This document shows, piece by piece, positions 8,564-15,314 of a stretch of DNA of 30,945 bases. Source of the stretch: Bacillota bacterium (GTDB lineage: Bacteria > Bacillota > Clostridia > Lachnospirales > Lachnospiraceae); assembly GCA_023421075.1 (NCBI GenBank), contig JAEZUM010000075.1, forward strand, positions 1 to 30,945, given 5' to 3'. Position 1 is the stretch's first letter. Each line of letters opens with the position of its first letter. The translations under genes and the position numbers were made by a program. Below the pieces are notes generated by a model. That model was given only the letters and a program-made list of their open reading frames with translations, searched no databases and was not told the DNA's origin.

Positions 8564-9034
8564 TTATTCTGCAATATCACAAAGGCTTGCTCCAATGTAC
8601 TCTATCAATGCATCTCTGGGAATGCAAAGCTGACAGCCTCTCACTCCCGCACTTACCGTGATTTCATCATAAAGCACCGCTGTCTCATCCATATAAGTAG
8701 GGAACCGCTTCTTCATTCCGATCGGGGAACAGCCTCCCCGGATATAACCCGTGGTATTCAGTAAATCCTTCACCGGTAGCATTTCGATCTTCTTATCACC
8801 GATCACGGAGGCAGCTTTCTTAAGGTTCAATTCCAGATTCACCGGAATACAGAATACGACTATCCCCTTCTTCTCACCCTTCGCTACTAAAGTCTTAAAG
8901 ACCTGCTCCGGGGGCATATCGATCAGTTGTGCTACATGCTCACCACCAAGATTATTCTCATCCACCTCATACTCCATTGCTCGATATGGTATACCGGCTT
9001 GTTCCAGTAACCGCATCACATTCGTCTTTATCAT
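8564..9034 (-). CDS. ybaK: Cys-tRNA(Pro)/Cys-tRNA(Cys) deacylase, YbaK/EbsC family
   Basis: This 156-residue protein has the full YbaK/ProX-like fold length. Recognisable features are the early segment LEQAGIPY, the conserved lysine in VFKTLVAKG, FCIPVNLELNLKKAA and the glycine-rich loop GYIRGGCSPIGMKK. The family hydrolyses cysteine mischarged onto tRNA(Pro) by prolyl-tRNA synthetase, a trans-editing function in the cytoplasm. The start ATG overlaps the rng stop as ATGA (9031-9034), so it is translated with RNase G. A terminator at 8469-8436 closes the unit. Substrate is assigned from the family. Confidence 0.92.
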   Translation of the reverse strand: MIKTNVMRLLEQAGIPYRAMEYEVDENNLGGEHVAQLIDMPPEQVFKTLVAKGEKKGIVVFCIPVNLELNLKKAASVIGDKKIEMLPVKDLLNTTGYIRGGCSPIGMKKRFPTYMDETAVLYDEITVSAGVRGCQLCIPRDALIEYIGASLCDIAE

Positions 9035-10260
9035 GAGTGTCTTCTCACCTCTTCTACCTGCTCGTGCAATGGTTTCCGGACCTTTTTGCGGGTAACCTCA
9101 ACAAGTCCGAGTGCTGTCATATCCACAAGCGTAGTTTTAACCGGATCCCTCTTCAGATACTCCTCCAGTTCCTCCATCAGCAGCTCCTTATCCTTCTTCA
9201 GTTCCATGTCAATAAAATCTATAATTATGATACCCGATAGATTGCGAAGTCTGATCTGTTTTGCGATCTCCTTTGCTGCTTCGCGGTTCACCTTCAGGAA
9301 GGTCTCCTGTACCTGCTTCTTACCGGCAACTGCTTTCCCGGTGTTCACATCAATTACGGTTAAGGCTTCGGTCGGTTGTATTACCAGCGTTCCACCGGAC
9401 CTGAGCCAAACCATAGGACGTACTGCCTCCTCCAGCTTGTCGTTCAGTCCATAGAGGCTGGCAAGGCTAAATACTGGGTCCTGATAATAACGTAGTTTAT
9501 TCAAATCCTCAGGCTGATAAATCTCAAGGAATTCCTTCATATTATGATACAGCTCTTCATTGTCCGTAATAAATTCATTTACATTATCGGTATAGCTGTC
9601 CCTGATATCACAAATATAGTTCGGCGGAGTCCGAAACAACAAGGAGAAACAGCTTTTGTGAACTCCAAACCTTCTGATATTTTCGTAGGCTTCAATCAGC
9701 TTCCTGATCTCACCGACAATCTTATCCTCCGGTACATTCGCTGCATTCGTACGGATGATAAAGCCGTACTCCTTATGCATATAGCTCATCGCGATTGCCT
9801 TCAGTCTTTTGCGTTCTTTCTCCTCCACAATTTTGGATGACACACCAACAGCCGGTTTTCCATATGTTAAGGCAACAAACTTTCCGGTAAAATTCAGATT
9901 TCCGCTGACAACCGGTGCCTTCGTCTTTACGTCCTCTTTCACCACCTGCACGATTATCTCATCGCCAATCTTAAGCTTTACTTCGTTGAGCTTGACTTCC
10001 TCTGATCGATATTCCTGAGCGGATGCCTGGATGGGATAGCGGTTCTCACCCATGGAATAATAGCACATCCTTCCATCGGCGATCTCCACAAAGGCTGCAT
10101 TAATATTTTTAACGATATTCTTAACCTTGCCCAGATAGATATTACCCAGGATACCGTCTTCCTCAGAAGTATTTAAAGAAACCTGAACCATGTCCTTACC
10201 TTCAAAGGAAGCAGAAATAATCACATTATCTTTTTTAGTTATAACAAGCTTGTTCTCCAT
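9031..10260 (-). CDS. rng: Ribonuclease G (RNase E/G family)
   Basis: This 409-residue endoribonuclease has an S1-like RNA-binding domain near 37-125 (with ILGNIYLGKVKNI) and the RNase E/G catalytic region. The two metal-binding aspartates are visible: D304 in TVIDVNTG and D348 in IIIIDFIDM, nearly the positions of D303 and D346 in E. coli RNase E. The protein stops at KVRKPLHEQ...RRHS, just where the CPxC zinc-link of E. coli enzymes would follow, so the zinc-link is missing. It cuts single-stranded AU-rich RNA in mRNA decay and rRNA maturation. A strong GGGAGGA site precedes the ATG. It follows the B12 radical SAM and DUF2344 genes, a conserved arrangement in clostridia, and overlaps ybaK. 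Product assignment is firm; substrates here are not known. Confidence 0.93.
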   Translation of the reverse strand: MENKLVITKKDNVIISASFEGKDMVQVSLNTSEEDGILGNIYLGKVKNIVKNINAAFVEIADGRMCYYSMGENRYPIQASAQEYRSEEVKLNEVKLKIGDEIIVQVVKEDVKTKAPVVSGNLNFTGKFVALTYGKPAVGVSSKIVEEKERKRLKAIAMSYMHKEYGFIIRTNAANVPEDKIVGEIRKLIEAYENIRRFGVHKSCFSLLFRTPPNYICDIRDSYTDNVNEFITDNEELYHNMKEFLEIYQPEDLNKLRYYQDPVFSLASLYGLNDKLEEAVRPMVWLRSGGTLVIQPTEALTVIDVNTGKAVAGKKQVQETFLKVNREAAKEIAKQIRLRNLSGIIIIDFIDMELKKDKELLMEELEEYLKRDPVKTTLVDMTALGLVEVTRKKVRKPLHEQVEEVRRHS

Positions 10261-10275
10261 TTCTGTCCTCCCTCT

Positions 10276-10520
10276 ATATTGGAATGTTTAATTATTTAAA
10301 TAATGAGTAACTTATAATCGTCAATTTGCAAATCTAACCTCAGTTACATGATGCAGAATATAGTTCATTGAGCAACTGTATGAATTTCGTCACTACGTAA
10401 TTCGTTCAAGCGAAAGCGTGTTGCGAATGAATTATGTTCTGCATCATGTTATTATAAATCTGAATGTGCAAATTGACGTAATTATATTTTCATATCTTGA
10501 ATACTACTACATTCCTATAT
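10276..10520. repeat. Long imperfect inverted repeat, copy 1 of a structured intergenic element
   Basis: The whole gap between the DUF2344 stop and the rng ribosome binding site is one imperfect palindrome of about 245 bp. Nested pairings (plus strand): GGAATGT 10281-10287 with ACATTCC 10509-10515; TATAAT 10313-10318 with ATTATA 10481-10486; CGTCAATTTGCA 10319-10330 with 10467-10478; a 24-bp stem 10346-10369 with 10426-10449 (22 Watson-Crick, 2 G-U); GCAAC 10372-10376 with GTTGC 10420-10424; ATGAATT 10380-10386 with AATTCGT 10399-10405. The core (10370-10428) is highly similar to copy 2 at 17555-17812. It could be a MITE-like repeat or a structured RNA. No open frame of note. Confidence 0.85.
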
Positions 10521-11350
10521 TATCGTTCTACCTGATCCAGTGCAGCCAGCTTTCCGGTCTCCGTATTTCTGGTATACACTTCGATTCGGTGTGACTGCCA
10601 GGCGAATTTGTTATACTCTATATCAAGATACTCACAGAATGCCTCCATAACAAGCTCCGGCTTCAGATTCGAAGCGCTTCCCGTATCCACCTGCAGATAT
10701 ACCTTAATTCCATTCTCATAGCGATCTGCAACACTTTCGGTCCTATTCATTGAAGCTTGTGCTGCTTCTCTAAGATGCTCCTCAAGCGTCTCGATGCGCT
10801 TGTCCTCATAATCCTCTTTGCTAAAGGCAGCCAGAGTAATCATCGGCTTGATATCTACTTCTTTCTCACTTTTCTTTGTCTTCTTGCCGATAACAATCTC
10901 GGAGGAATTCAGAAAAGCAGTAAAAGCCTTAGCAAAGCTCTCTTGATCGGTTATTTCGGAGCCGAGATCGTAGCCATCTCTTAATTGTACCAGATAATCG
11001 GCTGAGGATACCAAGGACATCGCTGTTATAATCTTGACATTCAGCTCATTATCCTTAAGCGGGTGGTACCCGATGATACGAAAACCCTCTGTAATCACAG
11101 CATTCATTCGTTCTATCATAACCTCCGGCGCATCTGCGGATAATAGCTGAACATCCAGATATTCGCCGTCACTGGTTAAGCCGACACCCAGGGGTGCCGC
11201 GAAGGACATAATCTGATGAGGACTGAACCCCTTACTGTATTCACTATCAATGTTCGCGCGACGAAACAGCTTCTGAAAATAACGCATTACATCCAGATGT
11301 CCAACAAACTTCATCGCACCATATTTTTGAAATTTAATTCTTGCTTTCAT
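10520..11350 (-). CDS. DUF2344 / TIGR03936 family radical-SAM-linked protein
   Basis: The protein of 276 residues begins MKARIKFQKYGAMKFVGHLD, the typical start of this family, and contains the conserved region SKGFSPHQIMSFAAPLGVG. I chose the ATG at 11350 because GGAGG lies 6 bp upstream; the frame could extend to 11434, but only inside the preceding gene. The start overlaps the end of the radical SAM gene by 17 bp. In other bacteria this domain is fused to or adjacent to the same B12-type radical SAM protein, so the two likely act together. The biochemical role is not known to me. The stop is followed directly by the long inverted repeat that separates it from rng. Confidence 0.85.
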   Translation of the reverse strand: MKARIKFQKYGAMKFVGHLDVMRYFQKLFRRANIDSEYSKGFSPHQIMSFAAPLGVGLTSDGEYLDVQLLSADAPEVMIERMNAVITEGFRIIGYHPLKDNELNVKIITAMSLVSSADYLVQLRDGYDLGSEITDQESFAKAFTAFLNSSEIVIGKKTKKSEKEVDIKPMITLAAFSKEDYEDKRIETLEEHLREAAQASMNRTESVADRYENGIKVYLQVDTGSASNLKPELVMEAFCEYLDIEYNKFAWQSHRIEVYTRNTETGKLAALDQVER

Positions 11351-13241
11351 CGGTAACCTCCTCCATATCTGCGATAACCAGACCTTCTTCAAAACATACT
11401 CCGCCGCCAAACTCCTTAGCGCCGCAGTTTGCACAGGCTTGCTTACAATTCGGGGTTACCTTTTCTGCCTTGGCTCTCCTATATTCACGCAGCAGGAACG
11501 CCTTGGTCACACCAACATCAATGAAGTCCCAAGGGAATATTTCCTGCTCATCACGTTCTCTACTGTTGTAGAATGACATGTCGATACCATTCTCTTCAAG
11601 GGCTATCATCCATTTATCATAGTTAAAGAACTCAGACCAGGAATCATAGAGACAGCCGGCCTTATAAGCATCATAGATCGCTCTGCTGACTCTACGGTCA
11701 CCTCTGGCAAAGACTCCTTCTAACTCGGTTACCTCTGCTTCGTGCCAATTGTATTTGATACTCTTAAAGTTCAGCTGCTCCTTCATCTTGCTCTTTAAGA
11801 AGCGCTGCTTATCTACATATTCCGACCCGGTAATCATTCTGGACCACTGGAAGGGCGTAAAGGGCTTCGGTACAAAGAAAGAAGTACTGGAGGTTATACT
11901 AACCTTACCATTTCTCTGATCCTTCGGAATGGTATAATACTCTCTGGCGATTCGGTCAGAAAGAATCGCAATTCCTTCTACGTCCTCTTCTGTCTCCGTA
12001 GGAAGACCCAGCATAAAATACAGCTTTACTTTATTCCATCCGCTCTGGAAGGCCTTCATAGCACCACCAAGTATAGCTTCCTCGGTCAATCCCTTATTAA
12101 TAACATCTCGCAGTCTCTGCGTTCCGGCTTCCGGAGCGAAGGTCAGACTACTCTTACGAATGTCCTGTACCTTACTCATGACATCCAGTGCAAAAGCATC
12201 GATTCTAAGGGACGGCAGAGATATATTCACTCCCTTGGTACCAAATTCTTCAATCAGAAAATATACCAATTCCTGCAGACAGGAATAATCACTTGAGCTT
12301 AAGGAACTTAAGGATATTTCCTCATGCCCTGTGGATGACAGCATATCATAAGCACATTTCTTTAAGTATTCAATGCTTCTCTCCCTGGTCGGACGGTAAA
12401 TCATACCTGCCTGACAGAAACGGCAGCCACGAATACAGCCTCTCTGTATCTCAAGCACCACTCTGTCCTGTGTCGCCTTGATAAACGGAACTAAAGGGTT
12501 TAGTGGATAATAGGTATCACTGAGGTTCATTTCCACCTGCTTCTTCACTGTGCTTGGAGCATGTTCATTATTCGGGGTAAAGCTTTCAATCGTGCCGTCT
12601 TCCTTATATTTTACATCATAAAAAGCGGGCACATACATTCCTTCGATCTGTGCCACACGTTCTAAATATTCTTTTCTGGATTTTCCGGCTTTCTTGTATT
12701 CCTTATAGGAATCGATGATCTCATTATAAGCAGTCTCTCCCTCTCCGATATAGAAGAAGTCAAAAAAGTCTGCAATGGGCTCAGGATTATAGCTGCAAGG
12801 GCCACCGCCGATCACAAGAGGATGCTCCTCGGTACGATCCTTGGCATAGATAGGTATCCCGGACAACTCAAGAATCTGAAGAATATTGGTATAACACATC
12901 TCATATTGTAATGTGATACCAAGGAAGTCGAATTCTTTCACCGGATCCTGACTCTCCAGTGCAAAGAGAGGAATATTACGCTCTCTCATCAGCTTGTCCA
13001 TATCCACCCATGGAGAATATACTCTCTCGCAGTAGGTATCCTCACGACGATTAAACATATCATACAGAATCTGTATTCCTAGATGTGACATGCCTATCTC
13101 ATATACATCGGGAAAGCACATACAAAAACGGACATCCACTGCTCGTGGGTCCTTCACTGTCATATTAACTTCACCCCCGATATATCTGGCTGGCTTCTCT
13201 ATGGTTAATAATATCTCATCGGATAACGCTAATTTTCTCAT
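11334..13241 (-). CDS. B12-binding-type radical SAM protein, TIGR03960 family
   Basis: This 635-residue protein has an N-terminal cobalamin-binding-like region (about 35-180, with GIQILYDMFNRRED and LVIGGGPCS) and a radical SAM domain. The cluster-binding cysteines are C269, C273 and C276 in RGCIRGCRFC, the CX3CX2C pattern that ligates [4Fe-4S] for SAM cleavage. A C-terminal cysteine-rich tail (PNCKQACANCGAKEF) may bind more metal. The reaction is unknown. It heads an operon with the DUF2344 partner, RNase G and YbaK, which hints at a role in RNA or translation (inference). AAAGGA precedes the ATG, and a promoter lies at 13295-13323. Confidence 0.88.
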   Translation of the reverse strand: MRKLALSDEILLTIEKPARYIGGEVNMTVKDPRAVDVRFCMCFPDVYEIGMSHLGIQILYDMFNRREDTYCERVYSPWVDMDKLMRERNIPLFALESQDPVKEFDFLGITLQYEMCYTNILQILELSGIPIYAKDRTEEHPLVIGGGPCSYNPEPIADFFDFFYIGEGETAYNEIIDSYKEYKKAGKSRKEYLERVAQIEGMYVPAFYDVKYKEDGTIESFTPNNEHAPSTVKKQVEMNLSDTYYPLNPLVPFIKATQDRVVLEIQRGCIRGCRFCQAGMIYRPTRERSIEYLKKCAYDMLSSTGHEEISLSSLSSSDYSCLQELVYFLIEEFGTKGVNISLPSLRIDAFALDVMSKVQDIRKSSLTFAPEAGTQRLRDVINKGLTEEAILGGAMKAFQSGWNKVKLYFMLGLPTETEEDVEGIAILSDRIAREYYTIPKDQRNGKVSITSSTSFFVPKPFTPFQWSRMITGSEYVDKQRFLKSKMKEQLNFKSIKYNWHEAEVTELEGVFARGDRRVSRAIYDAYKAGCLYDSWSEFFNYDKWMIALEENGIDMSFYNSRERDEQEIFPWDFIDVGVTKAFLLREYRRAKAEKVTPNCKQACANCGAKEFGGGVCFEEGLVIADMEEVTDESKN

Positions 13242-13264
13242 TATTAAATCCTTTCATCTCAAAC

Positions 13265-13293
13265 ACGGATAGTACCGTCCATTTACTATCCGT
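13265..13293. promoter_or_regulatory. Dyad overlapping the start region of the radical SAM - rng operon promoter
   Basis: ACGGATAGTA (13265-13274) and TACTATCCGT (13284-13293) form a perfect 10-bp inverted repeat with a 9-base spacer. It begins 1 bp downstream of the -10 box. Since the start point should be near 13288, an RNA hairpin would lose part of one arm, so a DNA operator is at least as likely. Confidence 0.55.
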
Positions 13294-13294
13294 T

Positions 13295-13323
13295 ATTATA
13301 ACTGAAATGAAATAAAATTACAA
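13295..13323 (-). promoter_or_regulatory. Sigma-A promoter of the radical SAM - DUF2344 - rng - ybaK operon
   Basis: On the minus strand TTGTAA (13323-13318) and TATAAT (13300-13295) are separated by exactly 17 bp. It lies immediately after the stop of the 13943-13329 gene and about 50 bp upstream of the ATG at 13241. Confidence 0.8.
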
Positions 13324-13328
13324 TGAAC

Positions 13329-13943
13329 TTATTCTTTCAATAGCGTAATCACATATTCCTCAAGCTGCTTCATACTGTCATTTCCGGATACGTAGCTCTG
13401 AATCTTTGACGAGGTAAATTCACCGATTTTAAAGTCAAATCGATCAATCAAAAAAATACTGAGGAATATAACAAACGCACATACCGTTCGAATAATCAAG
13501 AACCGAAAGGCTGCGATCTCCTTAAGGGAATCCTCTTCGATGTTCTCTGACATTCCATCCTGAAGCGGATGATATGGTCTTGCCTTTTTATTCTGCTCCA
13601 CTTCCGCATTTTGCAGTGCACTATCAAGGTAATAGCTGTCATATGCTTTGGCAGTACTTTGCATCGTGCTTAACTGCCTTAAGCAGGATTCTCTTGCCTG
13701 TCTGATATATTCCGCTCTGGATACCGGAATTGCGGGATTATAATAATCTAAGGATACCAACGGATTCTGAGCAGAGGTTTCCTTATTATCCGGCAATGCT
13801 TTCTGTGTCCCCATATTCTGCCCCTTCTTTTGCAGCTTATCCTTATCATAAATACGTCCTGTTAAGAACAGATTCTCATCAATATGATTATGTAGGTTTT
13901 GCTCAATCTGCTGTACCATCTTATCCTCCACCTTTTTGTCCAC
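13329..13943 (-). CDS. Unrecognised protein with one C-terminal membrane segment
   Basis: A 204-residue protein I do not recognise. Residues 1-145 are polar and rich in Q, N, K and E, with a helical-looking middle part (SRAEYIRQARESCLRQLSTM). One hydrophobic segment is at about 148-166 (FLIIRTVCAFVIFLSIFLI). A tail of about 38 residues with mixed charge follows. There is no signal peptide, so the N-terminal part is probably cytoplasmic and the tail outside. I took the GTG at 13943 because AGGAGG lies 6 bp upstream; an ATG at 13919 with GGAGG is an alternative. It has its own unit upstream of the radical SAM operon, whose promoter begins right after its stop. Confidence 0.75.
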   Translation of the reverse strand: MDKKVEDKMVQQIEQNLHNHIDENLFLTGRIYDKDKLQKKGQNMGTQKALPDNKETSAQNPLVSLDYYNPAIPVSRAEYIRQARESCLRQLSTMQSTAKAYDSYYLDSALQNAEVEQNKKARPYHPLQDGMSENIEEDSLKEIAAFRFLIIRTVCAFVIFLSIFLIDRFDFKIGEFTSSKIQSYVSGNDSMKQLEEYVITLLKE

Positions 13944-14162
13944 CTTGTACCTCCTCTCGAATTAGACACTTGAAAATGCTTGTTTCATCTAATTCATTAT
14001 ATTGTTCTCCGAGAGTAGTTATGACATCAATCACTGAAATAAAGCCAGTGAGTTATTTATCAAACAATGGAAGCCTTAACCGGATAAATATCACTAATTT
14101 GTGGACATGAAATAACAATTATGGTAGCATTTATATATAATTGGCAGAAAGGAAAAGTTAAA

Positions 14163-15062
14163 ATGTTTACAGATGTACAATACACCAACTCAGCTCGCTA
14201 TAAATGTCTGGAATATCTTAAAAAAGGATCTATGGATTTATATTTATGCTATTGTGGTTTAGAAAATTGTTCATCCGGTCATTTCTACGGTCCACAGGTA
14301 AGAACAGAATATTTAATTCATATTGTACTTAGCGGTAAAGGATTCTATAAGGTGGGAAATAAAACTTATGAAATAGGTCCGAACATGGCTTTCCTGATTT
14401 ACCCCGGTGTTACTACCTATTATGAAGCCTGTAAGGAGGATCCATGGACCTATATCTGGATCGGCTTCAATGGTATTAAAGCGGAAGCTTCTCTAAAACA
14501 AGCACAATTTTCCCCTGAGAATCTTGTTGTAAACATTGAAAATACAGAACCTTTTGTGAATTATATCAATGGCATGTTGAATTCAAGTCAGTTGACCTTT
14601 GGAAACGATCTTGCCAGAGAGGGCTTTTTATATCTATTTATTTCAGCCTTAATACAGGATAGGCAAAACCAGGTAATTGTTGATGAAGTACATGATTATT
14701 CTTATCAAGTATATGTGGAGCATACCCTGGAATATATAGAACATAATTATTATAAGAACATTAAAGTTCAAGGCATAGCGGATTACATCGGCATTAATCG
14801 TTCCTACTTAACGAACTGCTTTAAAAGTGTCCTGAAAATCTCCCCTCAGGAATACATCCTGAATTATCGTATGAATCAGGCCAGCACTCTCTTAAAAAAT
14901 ACCAATCTTCCGATTAATGAAATTGCCTTACAGGTGGGTTATGATGATGCCTTGAATTTTTCAAAGTGCTTTAAGAAAATCTTTGGAGTAAACCCCAGTA
15001 ACTTCCGAAATTCAACGGAGAATCTTGTCATTACTTCAAAAACATCCTCGATACAGACTTAA
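14163..15062 (+). CDS. AraC-family transcriptional regulator, probably of alpha-galactoside use (MsmR/RafR-like)
   Basis: This 299-residue regulator has an N-terminal cupin-like sugar-sensing domain (about 20-150, with YLIHIVLSGKGFYKVGNKTYEIGP) and a C-terminal pair of helix-turn-helix motifs typical of AraC (about 195-290, ending YDDALNFSKCFKKIFGVNPSNFR). I chose the ATG at 14163, preceded by AGAAAGGA. The frame opens upstream at 14121, but that ATG has no ribosome binding site. It converges with the alpha-galactosidase/sugar ABC operon, the usual partner of MsmR-type activators. A role as its activator, responding to raffinose or melibiose, is inferred from context. The weak -35 of the operon promoter fits activator dependence. 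Confidence 0.9.
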   Translation: MFTDVQYTNSARYKCLEYLKKGSMDLYLCYCGLENCSSGHFYGPQVRTEYLIHIVLSGKGFYKVGNKTYEIGPNMAFLIYPGVTTYYEACKEDPWTYIWIGFNGIKAEASLKQAQFSPENLVVNIENTEPFVNYINGMLNSSQLTFGNDLAREGFLYLFISALIQDRQNQVIVDEVHDYSYQVYVEHTLEYIEHNYYKNIKVQGIADYIGINRSYLTNCFKSVLKISPQEYILNYRMNQASTLLKNTNLPINEIALQVGYDDALNFSKCFKKIFGVNPSNFRNSTENLVITSKTSSIQT

Positions 15063-15141
15063 GAAAAATACCAGCAAACATTCTTTGTTATAACGATAGA
15101 AAGCACGCTTCGCGAACATTCTATTGTCATGAATTATGAAA

Positions 15142-15175
15142 TGAGGCAATCCCTTACTAACATGGGCTTGCCTCA
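15142..15175. terminator. Hairpin between convergent araC-type and aga genes, probable bidirectional terminator
   Basis: TGAGGCAA (15142-15149) pairs with TTGCCTCA (15168-15175), with an inner CCC/GGG (15151-15153 with 15164-15166). TATGAAA/TTTCATA extend it outside with a small bulge. Downstream sequence on both strands is only moderately T-rich. A second hairpin, ACGATAGAA 15093-15101 with TTCTATTGT 15119-15127, lies closer to the regulator stop. Confidence 0.65.
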
Positions 15176-15314
15176 TTGTTTCATAGTAATTAGTTGATTT
15201 ATCGTTTCGTTTAGCTTCCTTTGTTATTTATTATTTCTTCAATTAGTTTATAACAATTCTGTCAAAGTCAGGGCGTCGATATTCCCGGAGCTTCCGTGAT
15301 CTAGATTGATCGTA

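Noticed and set aside
15093..15127. Possible third copy of the structured element (AAGCACGCTTCGCG hairpin)
   Set aside because: Only a few bases resemble the core and the nested stems are absent; better explained as a hairpin after the regulator gene.
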